Position numbers and translations under genes: made by a program | In this document: piece by piece, positions 34,047 through 41,829 of the stretch | Numbering within the stretch: position 1 is the first letter of the stretch | Layout: every line of letters starts with the position of its first letter | Assembly (NCBI GenBank): GCA_016926455.1 | Contig: JAFGOO010000074.1 | Span: forward strand, 1-45,452 | Direction: 5' to 3' | DNA from: Methanosarcinaceae archaeon | GTDB lineage: Archaea > Halobacteriota > Methanosarcinia > Methanosarcinales > Methanosarcinaceae | DNA length: 45,452 bases | Notes under the pieces: generated by a model | The model's database searches: none | What the model was told of the DNA's origin: nothing | What the model saw: only the letters and a program-made list of their open reading frames with translations

Positions 34047-35021
34047 TTAAAGTGCTGACATGGTGTTGTATTTTAGTACTGTTGAGACTGGATGTGTGAC
34101 TACTTCAATACCCGCTTCTTCCACTGCGGCAATCGCGTTGATACCTACAATAACCGGAATCCCCGACCTACCAATATCCACCGGCGCTCCGAAGACTTCT
34201 TCGCTAGCCTCTCCAATTATTATCGCACCGCTGATATCCGATTCCTCTGCAAGTTTTAATATCTCGTTCGCCTTTTCACAAGCTGAGGCAGGAATTTGTC
34301 TAATGTTTGAAAGCACTTTCCCTGTACCTTTTTCCATCACTTCAAGGACAGATGTCGAGTGTCTGTTAAGGAATATCTTGATTGGGTCAATAGATGTACC
34401 GCTATAGGATATAAGGTCAAGAAACTTGACATTTTCCTGATTTTCAATCTGCAGGATGCCACCGTAGGAGGTTTTCACCGGTATTCCGTATTTTAAGAGA
34501 AGACCGTCAAATGTTATACTACACACGGTTGCGATTCCGATTTTGTCGGGTGGTACATAAATATCTGAGTCAGAATCCTCTTCAAATATTTTAACACGTG
34601 GGCTAATTACCATTCCACTCTCTGCTGCGTATTTCATTATGGCCACAGCATCATCAAAATCGTCTTTGTCAAGATAGGAGAAATTTATGATTACGTCCCC
34701 CTCTTTTGATTTTAGGTCATAATTTGTATTGTAGATTAACTTCTCGATACGTGTGATAACAAATCCTAGACGGTCCCCGATAAGTGCATCATCGAGCTCT
34801 TTTCTGCCCATTTCCGTAATCGTGCGGCCGGCATATCCGTATTTTTTAGTGAATCCACGCTCATCCAGTATTCGTAAATGATAGCGTACGGCACGCTCGC
34901 CAATACCGTATCCGCGGTTGTTTAGTTCATCAGCGATGTTCCGGGCACCGATGGGTTTATCACTCTCGTTAATAATCCGCATTATTTCTATGAGTTTTCT
35001 TTCAATCTGTGGTTCTGTCAT
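34047..35021 (-). CDS. nrpR: NrpR-family nitrogen repressor (NrpRI type)
   Basis: A 324-residue regulator: N-terminal winged helix-turn-helix (about 1-75: KPIGARNIADELNNRGYGIGERAVRYHLRIL) followed by a single NrpR (DUF128) effector domain (about 85-320). Methanococcus NrpR has two effector domains; Methanosarcina NrpRI has one plus the DNA-binding domain, as here. NrpR senses 2-oxoglutarate and represses nitrogen genes. A candidate target operator, GGTA-N6-TACC, precedes glnA 2.2 kb away. A second NrpR (NrpRII, no HTH) would be expected elsewhere. Confidence 0.92.
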   Translation of the reverse strand: MTEPQIERKLIEIMRIINESDKPIGARNIADELNNRGYGIGERAVRYHLRILDERGFTKKYGYAGRTITEMGRKELDDALIGDRLGFVITRIEKLIYNTNYDLKSKEGDVIINFSYLDKDDFDDAVAIMKYAAESGMVISPRVKIFEEDSDSDIYVPPDKIGIATVCSITFDGLLLKYGIPVKTSYGGILQIENQENVKFLDLISYSGTSIDPIKIFLNRHSTSVLEVMEKGTGKVLSNIRQIPASACEKANEILKLAEESDISGAIIIGEASEEVFGAPVDIGRSGIPVIVGINAIAAVEEAGIEVVTHPVSTVLKYNTMSAL

Positions 35022-35342
35022 TTTTTAACACCGAAATTAAGATCATATTTGTAGCTTGTTTGTCCAGAGTATCACGATTAAATTGAGATTACTGTGATTT
35101 TAAGCCTTCATTGTAGTCTTAGATTATTATGTTGTGTGTCATATTATTCACTTGATTTAAATTTGTTGTCATCAATAGTAGACACATTTAATTTCAAAGA
35201 ATAAGATGTTAAAGCCTAAGCTACTTAGCGTATGTTTGTATATTGAATAAGTCGTAGAGGTCGCGAAATAAGCGTTTGTAAAAAAAAGGACGTATACTGA
35301 CTTTTGTGACCACTCCTATTACTTAAGTTATAGGAACTATCG
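35022..35342. other. Gap upstream of nrpR
   Basis: About 320 AT-rich bases containing the nrpR promoter on the minus strand; no convincing TATA box, reading frame or RNA was seen. Confidence 0.4.
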
Positions 35343-35364
35343 ATTTTACGATAATTGGGGTGTA

Positions 35365-35414
35365 GGGGGTACGATTAATCCCATGACTAAAGTCATGGGA
35401 TTAATCGTACCCCC
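35365..35414. repeat. Perfect 50-bp palindrome at the left end of the insertion element
   Basis: Two 24-base arms, 35365-35388 (GGGGGTACGATTAATCCC plus ATGACT) and 35391-35414, are exact inverse complements separated by AA. Upstream lies TTTTACGATAATTGGGGTGT, the same leader found at the solo copy near 33776. A hairpin of this kind marks the ends of IS200/IS605-like elements, but the perfection and length are unusual. Confidence 0.75.
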
Positions 35415-35442
35415 ACCTATCATAGAATGTAACATAACAACT

Positions 35443-35861
35443 CGAAATTAGCTAAGTCTATTCACGATGCAGGATGGGCAAGGTTAATTCTGCATACTAT
35501 ATACAAAGCTGCTGAGAAGGGAAAGATCGTTTAAAAGGTTGATCCCAAAAACACTTCTCAGGTATGTTCAGTATGTGGTAAAAAGAAAAAAAGCAAACTT
35601 CAATTGTCAGATAGAATATTTGATTGTGAACATTGCAACACTTCATTAGACAGGGATGTTAATGTAGCAGTCAATATACTGAATAGATCTAAAAGATATC
35701 AAAGTACCATGAGGCTCTCGGGAACTAACGGCTCTGGAATTGGAACCTCTACAACCAGTTGTTTAACTGGGTTGCAAGTTCCGACAATGAATCAGCAATT
35801 GCGTAAAGCATTAGAAGATGAAACTCCTTTAGGGTTCAATAAAAGAACCCCACGACTTTAG
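35443..35861 (+). pseudogene. tnpB: tnpB fragment (C-terminal part of TnpB nuclease)
   Basis: Only the last ~135 residues of TnpB remain. The frame reads KLAKSIHDAGWARLI, then a TAA at 35532 inside GKIV*KVDPKNTS, then the zinc finger CSVCG... CEHCN and the RuvC-III block SLDRDVNVAVNIL. The N-terminal WED/REC and first RuvC segments are gone, and the in-frame stop confirms decay. A TTG at 35604 begins the longest intact piece. TnpB is an RNA-guided nuclease carried by these elements. Confidence 0.8.
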
Positions 35862-35882
35862 TCGTGGGAGTAGTCAGGGCCC

Positions 35883-37217
35883 TTACATGATACTTAGATA
35901 CGTATCCAGTTCCCATGGGTGGACGCATGCCTTGTATTTATCCCACTCAGCGTTCTTTGCTTTCAGGTATTTTTCAAACACATGGTCACCGAGTACATTT
36001 CTAACAAATCCACTAGAACTCATGGCATCTATTGACTCTTTTAAGTTTCCAGGCAATGATTCGATACCCATCTCAGAGTGCTCTTCTTTTGTAAGTTCAA
36101 ATATGTTCTTCTTAATCGGCTTGCCTGGATCAATCTTGTTTTTGATACCATCAAGCCCTGCACGCATCATCAGTGCAAATGCAAGGTATGGGTTGCAGGT
36201 GGGATCTGGACATCTTAACTCTACACGGGTTCCTTTTCCTCTTGCAGCAGGGATTCGGATAAGTGAACTTCTGTTTGCATCAGACCATGTGATGTATATA
36301 GGTGCTTCGTAACCGGGCACCAGTCTTTTGTAAGAGTTAACAAGAGGATTTGTGATTGCCGCAGTCTCTCTTACGTGTGCAAGCAGGCCACCGATATAAT
36401 ATCTTGCAGTTTCGGAAAGACCGTTTGGAGAATCAGGATCATAGAATGCGTTTTTGCCGTCTCCAATGGTCATCAGCGACTGGTTGGTGTGCATGCCCGA
36501 ACCATTAACTCCATAAAGTGGCTTTGGCATGAATGTGGCATAGTAGCCTTTGTGATATGCTATGGACTTGACCACGTACTTGAATGTTATTACGTTGTCT
36601 GCTGTAGTTAGCACATCATCGAATCTGAAATCGATCTCATGCTGTGATGGAGCTACTTCATGGTGTGATGCTTCTAGCTTGAATCCCATGTATTCAAGGG
36701 CGTAGTCAATTTCCCTCCTCACATCCTGTGCCTTGTCCAGTGGCGCAAAATCAAAGTATCCTCCTTGGTCAGTGAGTTCTGTAGTTGGGTTTCCGTTCTC
36801 ATCCAATTTGAAGAGAAAAAATTCGAGTTCAGGCCCCACGTTCATTTTAAATCCCATTTTTTTGGCTTCTTCGATTGCGTTTTTTAGTACGTATCGTGGG
36901 TCACCTTTAAATGGTGTGCAGTCAGGGAGCATTACGTCTCCAATTATACGTGCAACTGCGCCTTCACGCGGTCTCCATGGAAGTATGCGGAAGGTATTGG
37001 GATCAGGCATCAGCATCATGTCGGATTCTTCGATTCTTGTGAATCCTTCGATGGATGAACCATCAAACATTACACCGTTTTTGAATGCTTCCTCAAGATC
37101 TTCTGCTGGGATTGCCCAGCTTTTAATAATTCCAAGTGTATCTGTAAATTGTGTTCTTATGAACTTTACGTCGCAGTCACCTATTTTTTTTAGTACATCT
37201 TCTTTTGTTTGTACCAT
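35883..37217 (-). CDS. glnA: Glutamine synthetase type I
   Basis: A 444-residue GS assimilating ammonia into glutamate. MFDGSSIEGFTRIEESDM, VGPELEFFLF, DVRREIDYALEYMGF, GSGMHTNQSL, RLVPGYEAPIYITWSDANRSSLIRIP and RVELRCPDPTCNPYLAFA are conserved blocks. No adenylylation-site tyrosine loop (NLYDLP) is seen near the C terminus, consistent with the GSI-alpha group. The ATG at 37217 is chosen because AAGGTGA precedes it; a GTG nine bases upstream is also in frame. Expression is probably NrpR-controlled. Confidence 0.95.
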   Translation of the reverse strand: MVQTKEDVLKKIGDCDVKFIRTQFTDTLGIIKSWAIPAEDLEEAFKNGVMFDGSSIEGFTRIEESDMMLMPDPNTFRILPWRPREGAVARIIGDVMLPDCTPFKGDPRYVLKNAIEEAKKMGFKMNVGPELEFFLFKLDENGNPTTELTDQGGYFDFAPLDKAQDVRREIDYALEYMGFKLEASHHEVAPSQHEIDFRFDDVLTTADNVITFKYVVKSIAYHKGYYATFMPKPLYGVNGSGMHTNQSLMTIGDGKNAFYDPDSPNGLSETARYYIGGLLAHVRETAAITNPLVNSYKRLVPGYEAPIYITWSDANRSSLIRIPAARGKGTRVELRCPDPTCNPYLAFALMMRAGLDGIKNKIDPGKPIKKNIFELTKEEHSEMGIESLPGNLKESIDAMSSSGFVRNVLGDHVFEKYLKAKNAEWDKYKACVHPWELDTYLSIM

Positions 37218-37243
37218 TTGTTTCACCTTCGCAGTAGGTATTA

Positions 37244-37257
37244 GGTAATCTACTACC
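37244..37257 (-). promoter_or_regulatory. NrpR operator in the glnA promoter
   Basis: GGTAATCTACTACC on the plus strand (GGTAGTAGATTACC on glnA's strand) fits GGTA-N6-TACC, the NrpR operator reported for Methanosarcina mazei (recalled). It lies just downstream of the TATA tract, around the expected transcription start, where a repressor would block initiation. Confidence 0.75.
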
Positions 37258-37260
37258 GCT

Positions 37261-37280
37261 TTAATAATATATATAATTTA
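37261..37280 (-). promoter_or_regulatory. glnA TATA box
   Basis: On the minus strand TAAATTATATATATTATTAA lies 44-63 bases before the glnA ATG, immediately upstream of the NrpR operator. Confidence 0.65.
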
Positions 37281-37290
37281 TGCTTAATTA

Positions 37291-37534
37291 ATTCTGTTAA
37301 GTTAAGGAGTATAGTTTGAAGAAAAAAGAAGGTTGTGTAACAATATGGAAAAATGGGCTTTATGTAGAAAGTCCATATTGTGTACAAAGTCAGACAATAA
37401 CCCTACTTTATACACAAAGTCACCGGAAACAAAACGTTTATATACTAGTTTTCAACAAACTTTATTAAATTTTTTGATTAAAAAATGCATCTCTGCTATG
37501 CTGTTTTTATTTATACTCCTTAACTTAACAGAAT
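37291..37534. mobile_element. MITE-like element with 23-bp terminal inverted repeats
   Basis: ATTCTGTTAAGTTAAGGAGT plus ATA (37291-37313) is repeated exactly as its inverse complement at 37512-37534, bounding 244 bases of AT-rich DNA without a real gene. That is the structure of a non-autonomous DNA transposon. No clear target-site duplication flanks it. It sits 10 bases upstream of the glnA TATA tract and before lplA. The 68-codon open frame inside is not convincing as a gene. Confidence 0.6.
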
Positions 37535-37647
37535 CTTAGTAGTAACTCCAAATTTGCAAAAATTATTGTATCAAAAAAATTAATTCAACCAACACAATCA
37601 AATAGCAGCTAATGCATAGGCCTTCAATACCCGCTGAAGTGAAGCAA

Positions 37648-38445
37648 ATGACCTGGAGATTCATCGACACTGACAAAATAGATGGCTACTACAGTGCAGC
37701 TTTATTCGAATCAACCGCTAGGCATGTGGGGGCTGGCGAAGTTGATGAGACCATCCTTTTCTGGCGTGTAAAAAGTCCGGCCGTCTATCTTGGATACCAC
37801 CAGTACGTGGAAGATGAGATATGCGAAGATTATTGTACTGAAAATGGCATTCAGGTAATCCGCAGGGTGCTTGGTGGAGGGTGTGGATTCTGCGATGAGA
37901 ACCAGATTCTTTTTTCCATTATAGGATGTGAAGGAAGTGGTATAATCCCATCAAGCATAGAAGATGCGTATTCACATGTTCTTGGGGGGGTTACGACTGC
38001 ACTTGAATCCCTTGGTTTTGAAAGTGAATTCGAACCCACCCGCAGTTCTATTAATTCTAGAGGGCGCAAGATATCTGGAAATGCTCAGGGCAGGATCAAT
38101 GGGGCAGTACTAGTCAATGGTAGTTTACTGCTGGATTTTGATTTTGATGAGATGGACAGAGTGCTAAAAAACCCCACAAAGAACCTTACTTCTGGCGTGC
38201 AACATGCCCGGGATGGGATGATAACGCTCAAAGATTTACTTAATGGTGAAAATTATTATATCGATCATGTAAAAAAGATACTTAAAAGTGGATTTGAAAT
38301 TGTACTTGGTGTGGAAACGAAAAATGGTGTTCTTACAAAATCAGAAATCGAACTTTCCAACCATTTGGTTGAACGTCACCGCCGGAGTGAGTGGATATAC
38401 CGAATGGACAACAAAAGGAGAAAAAGACTGGAAAGCAAAAAATAA
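37648..38445 (+). CDS. lplA: Lipoate-protein ligase A-type catalytic domain (first copy)
   Basis: A 265-residue LplA/BirA-fold ligase, catalytic domain only. YLGYHQYVEDEICEDYC, VIRRVLGGGCGFCDENQ (ligase glycine loop) and GRKISGNAQGRINGAVLVNGSLLLDFD are present, the KISGNAQ Lys being the catalytic lysine. In archaea such as Thermoplasma the catalytic (LplA) and accessory (LplB) parts are separate genes, and lplB follows here. The frame is open from 37612; MTWRFIDTDK at 37648 matches the usual family start. First gene of the lipoate operon. Confidence 0.88.
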   Translation: MTWRFIDTDKIDGYYSAALFESTARHVGAGEVDETILFWRVKSPAVYLGYHQYVEDEICEDYCTENGIQVIRRVLGGGCGFCDENQILFSIIGCEGSGIIPSSIEDAYSHVLGGVTTALESLGFESEFEPTRSSINSRGRKISGNAQGRINGAVLVNGSLLLDFDFDEMDRVLKNPTKNLTSGVQHARDGMITLKDLLNGENYYIDHVKKILKSGFEIVLGVETKNGVLTKSEIELSNHLVERHRRSEWIYRMDNKRRKRLESKK

Positions 38446-38502
38446 GCTTATTGATAATGCACTTCTGCATAAAAAGCCGCATAATCAGAAACGAGGCAAA
38501 AC

Positions 38503-38793
38503 ATGAGCTACGAAGGATACAAACAGGGAAAGCACAAATCAAAAGGCGGTCTTATCCGTTCTTTTGTCAAGTTAAAAGACAATACTATAGAAGACATCTC
38601 ATTTTCAGGGGATTTTTTCCTGTTCCCAGAATCTTCAATCGAACTGGTTATGGGGTCCTTAAAAGGAACCGTTGCCACGTATGATTCCGTACTTCATACT
38701 GTAAGGGTGGTATATGACTTTGAAGGAATAACTGCACCGGGCACCGCTCCAGAAGATTTTGCAATTTCCATCATGAAGGCAATAGAATCTTAA
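38503..38793 (+). CDS. lplB: LplB, accessory C-terminal domain of lipoate-protein ligase
   Basis: A 96-residue protein with KSKGGLIRSFVKLKDNTIEDISFSGDFFLFPES-type sequence (about residues 12-44), matching the separate accessory domain first described in Thermoplasma acidophilum, where LplA is inactive in lipoate activation without it. Follows lplA by 57 bases and precedes the first radical-SAM gene by 18. Confidence 0.88.
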   Translation: MSYEGYKQGKHKSKGGLIRSFVKLKDNTIEDISFSGDFFLFPESSIELVMGSLKGTVATYDSVLHTVRVVYDFEGITAPGTAPEDFAISIMKAIES

Positions 38794-38811
38794 ATCAAAA
38801 AGCATTGTTTA

Positions 38812-39813
38812 ATGAATATGTGCCACTTAACCCCTGAAATGTTCACCCCAGACATCCACAAAAGGATGCTAAAAGCAAAACAAAAATCACTTGAAAATTA
38901 TGGCAAAAAACTGAATTTTTTCATTACATCAGACATCTTTCCTTCTGTATCCCTAACGGGCAGCCACTGCCAATTAAGTTGCAAGCATTGCGAAGGCAGG
39001 CTCCTCAAACGCCTGATACCTGCTACATCACCTGTAAAGTTTGAGAAGGTTGCACGCCAGCTTGCAAAAAACAGTGCCAGAGGATTGCTCATAACTGGCG
39101 GATGTGATGAGGCGGGAAAACTCCCGACTGTAAATTTTGCGGAGTCCATAAAAAGGATTAAACAGGAAACAGACCTCATCCTCATAGCTCATACTGGTTT
39201 CATTTCGCGTGGGGATGCATTTATTTTGAAAGATAGTGGTCTTGATGGCATCGCATTCGATGTGGTTGGGGACATTGAAACCGTCAACCGCGTTTACGGC
39301 TTAAAGGTCACCGAAAATGATTATTTGCAAAGCCTTCAGGCTATTTCAGAAGTCGGGATTAATGTCCTGCCACATGTCTGTGTGGGACTTGATTTCGGTA
39401 GTATCCGTGGAGAACTCAAGGCACTTGAAATTATTAGGCATATTAACCCTTCCACATTAATAATAACCGGCCTCATGCCAATTGTGGGCACGCCTATGTC
39501 AGCAGTCAGGCCAGATCCTCGTGATTTTGCAGAGGTGTTCTGCAGGGCGGCAGAATTGTTTCCTGAGGTTCAGATAACTCTTGGTTGCTCCCATTCCATT
39601 GGTCGTGATCGTGAGATGATAGAATTAATTGCACTGGAGAGTGGTGTTTTCAATATTGCAATCCCTACCTGCAATTTTGTAAAACATGCATTTTCGGAAG
39701 GGTATAAAGTAGAATATTTTGGCACCTGCTGCGGGGTACGGCCTACGGATTCTACTTGCATCGACTCAAATATATCCCATAACAGTGAATGGGTTTATGC
39801 TACTCTAAAATGA
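38812..39813 (+). CDS. Radical SAM protein, LipS-like (copy 1)
   Basis: A 333-residue radical-SAM enzyme with CX3CX2C at Cys53, Cys57 and Cys60 (HCQLSCKHC), followed by LLITGGCDEAGKLP, LIAHTGFI, DVVGDIETVNRVYGL and PHVCVGLDFG. These blocks fit the group of biotin-synthase homologues that includes one half of the archaeal lipoyl synthase LipS1/LipS2. The C terminus has FGTCCGVRPTDSTC, whose cysteines could hold an auxiliary cluster. It is clearly paralogous to the third radical-SAM gene (40846). ATG at 38812 or 38818. Confidence 0.8.
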   Translation: MNMCHLTPEMFTPDIHKRMLKAKQKSLENYGKKLNFFITSDIFPSVSLTGSHCQLSCKHCEGRLLKRLIPATSPVKFEKVARQLAKNSARGLLITGGCDEAGKLPTVNFAESIKRIKQETDLILIAHTGFISRGDAFILKDSGLDGIAFDVVGDIETVNRVYGLKVTENDYLQSLQAISEVGINVLPHVCVGLDFGSIRGELKALEIIRHINPSTLIITGLMPIVGTPMSAVRPDPRDFAEVFCRAAELFPEVQITLGCSHSIGRDREMIELIALESGVFNIAIPTCNFVKHAFSEGYKVEYFGTCCGVRPTDSTCIDSNISHNSEWVYATLK

Positions 39814-39832
39814 ATTATTTTAACTCTCTGGT

Positions 39833-40846
39833 ATGATTCCCATGCAAACTGAACCATCCTGTAAAAAAGTTCGCGCATCTCTTGGTACGCTTGGGGTGCT
39901 TGGAATGGAATTCTTAATGATGGATGCACCTCCTACAACTGCGTATCTGCAGATATACACGGATAAACGCTGCATTGCAAACTGCCGTTTTTGCTCACAG
40001 GCTGGGGGAGGAGACGGCGATTTGAAGAAAATAGCACGTGGTATGTACATACCATCCGACTTCGATAACGTTGTGTTAAGACTTGGAATTGCATTTGAGC
40101 GTGGTTACCTTAAGAGGGCGTGCATCCAGACTGCAATGTATCCTGAGATGTGGGAGGATACCACACACCTTATCAAAAGCATTAGGGAACTAAGCCTAAT
40201 TCCGATTTCTGTATCCGTTTTCCCTCTGAGTGATGAAAAATATTCTACCTTAAAGGATTTAGGTGTTGATAAACTGGTGATTCCGCTTGATGCATGCAAC
40301 TGCAAACTGTTCAGTTTTATCAAGGGCAAGGAAGCCCACAGCATCTATGAATGGGATTCACACCTTGACGGGATTAAGCGTGCAACCCGGATATTAGGGA
40401 GGGGGTCGGTGGGTACACATCTAATTATCGGAATGGGGGAAAGTGCTGAAGATGCACTTGAATTGATAAGCAAACTGCATGGAGAAGGTGTTTACTCTGC
40501 TCTTTTTGCTTATACCCACCTTCCGGGAACTCGAAATATTCCTTCAAACCTGAATATTAAACACTACCGATCTGTTCAATTTGGTGCCTATTTGATTCGT
40601 GAGAACCTTGTATCCTTTGCAGACATGGCCTTCGTGTCCGGCGAAGTGGTGGATTTTGGAATTCCAGAGGTCGATATACAGAGCCTATTAAAAAGTGGCG
40701 AAGCATTCAAAACAACAGGTTGTCCAGACTGTAACCGTCCTTATGCCACAGAGACCCATCAGGAGATATTCAATTATCCCTGCGAACCTAATGAAAACGA
40801 AATCGGCGTCATCAGGGAGCAACTTGGGATCACTGGTGAGAAATAA
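39833..40846 (+). CDS. Radical SAM protein, LipS-like (biotin-synthase-related)
   Basis: A 337-residue radical-SAM protein with Cys47, Cys51 and Cys54 (CIANCRFC), then KRACIQTAMYPEM, VVIPLDA-like and TYTHLPGTR-like blocks. Its C terminus, GCPDCNRPYATETHQEIFNYPC, adds three cysteines suited to an auxiliary cluster. Distinct from the genes on either side, it fits the second half of the LipS1/LipS2 lipoyl synthase pair, which inserts two sulfurs into octanoyl groups. Its TAA overlaps the next ATG by one base. Confidence 0.8.
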   Translation: MIPMQTEPSCKKVRASLGTLGVLGMEFLMMDAPPTTAYLQIYTDKRCIANCRFCSQAGGGDGDLKKIARGMYIPSDFDNVVLRLGIAFERGYLKRACIQTAMYPEMWEDTTHLIKSIRELSLIPISVSVFPLSDEKYSTLKDLGVDKLVIPLDACNCKLFSFIKGKEAHSIYEWDSHLDGIKRATRILGRGSVGTHLIIGMGESAEDALELISKLHGEGVYSALFAYTHLPGTRNIPSNLNIKHYRSVQFGAYLIRENLVSFADMAFVSGEVVDFGIPEVDIQSLLKSGEAFKTTGCPDCNRPYATETHQEIFNYPCEPNENEIGVIREQLGITGEK

Positions 40847-41829
40847 TGAGCGAAATCGGAAGACGGTTGGAAAATGTGGATATGATCCGCAAGAGAGTAT
40901 TGGAGAAAATAGACGAACTGGATTTAAGTGAAACTACAAAGGAAGAGATGTCTAAATCCTTTAAATCCAGGCTAAATTCATTTTCAACTAATATTATTTT
41001 CTTTACTAAACCTTTCACTCCGGTTTCTGTTACAGGTACGGAGTGCGAACTGAATTGCAAACACTGTGAAAAAATCTACTTAAAACACATGCTTGATGGA
41101 AGCCACGGTAAACTCAGTGCTATTGCTCAAAATCTGGCTTTAAGAGGACATCGTGGAATCCTCCTGTCCGGTGGCAGCAAAACCGATGGGTCAGTTCCCA
41201 GTTATGAAGTTTCCGACGAGATTCGCCGAATCAAAGACGACACACACCTGCAAATAAGTGCCCACACCGGAATCGTAACAGAAGAACAGGCAAAACAGCT
41301 TTCTCCATGGCTTAACATGGCACTTGTTGACTGTATCGGAAGTGACGCCACGATCTCGGGTATACTGGGGCTTCCAAACACAGTTGATGATTATGACCGC
41401 ACACTCAGGTTCCTGACAGAAAACGGTGTTCCTATCGCACCACATATCATCGTGGGGTTAAACCATGGAAAGCTGGATGGCGAGTTCATTGCAATCGATA
41501 TGGTTAAAAAATATAATCCGAATGTTGTTGTGATTGTTATTTTCATTCCCACAAAGGGTACTAACTGCGCAGATGCTCATAATCCTTTAATAGAGGATGT
41601 TGCAAAAGTGATTATCCGGGCAAGGCAGGAGATGCCCGATATCCCCCTATCCTTGAGTTGTGTGCGTCCCGGAGGAAGGTATCGTTCGAGGCTTGATGAA
41701 TGTGCAATTCTCTGTGGTATCGACCGGATTGCAGTTCCGAGCCGAAGTGCCTATAATCTGTGCAAAGATGTAGGATTGAAAATTCATGAGGTTGATAAAT
41801 ATTGCTGTTCTTATGAGGTAATAGTGTGA
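40846..41829 (+). CDS. Radical SAM protein, LipS-like (copy 2)
   Basis: A 327-residue radical-SAM protein with Cys67, Cys71 and Cys74 (CELNCKHC), ILLSGGSKTDGSVPSYEV, ISAHTGIVTEEQ, DCIGSDATISGILGLP, PHIIVGLNHGKLDGEFIAIDMVKK and GCID-like RPGGRYRSRLDECAILCGIDRIAVPS. It shares this whole architecture with copy 1 but has a longer N-terminal helical extension and the fuller RPGGRYR block. DKYCCSYEV near the end keeps the CC pair. Its stop overlaps the next start (GTGA), so the M23-like protein is coupled to it. Confidence 0.8.
   Translation: MSEIGRRLENVDMIRKRVLEKIDELDLSETTKEEMSKSFKSRLNSFSTNIIFFTKPFTPVSVTGTECELNCKHCEKIYLKHMLDGSHGKLSAIAQNLALRGHRGILLSGGSKTDGSVPSYEVSDEIRRIKDDTHLQISAHTGIVTEEQAKQLSPWLNMALVDCIGSDATISGILGLPNTVDDYDRTLRFLTENGVPIAPHIIVGLNHGKLDGEFIAIDMVKKYNPNVVVIVIFIPTKGTNCADAHNPLIEDVAKVIIRARQEMPDIPLSLSCVRPGGRYRSRLDECAILCGIDRIAVPSRSAYNLCKDVGLKIHEVDKYCCSYEVIV

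Larger units (their letters stand above)
35343..35877 (+). mobile_element. Degraded IS200/IS605-family element
   Basis: It runs from the left-end leader TTTTACGATAATTGGGG through the palindrome and a truncated tnpB to the right-end hairpin CCCCACGACTTTAGTCGTGG at 35848-35867 and GAGTAGTCAG. Sub-terminal imperfect palindromes, no terminal inverted repeats and a TnpB fragment are the family signature. No tnpA is present. Termini are inferred by comparison with the solo copy at 33776-33840. Confidence 0.7.

Noticed and set aside
37333..37539. 68-codon frame inside the MITE-like element
   Set aside because: No ribosome site, ends within the inverted repeat, Cys/Lys/Thr-rich composition without motif; best seen as chance.
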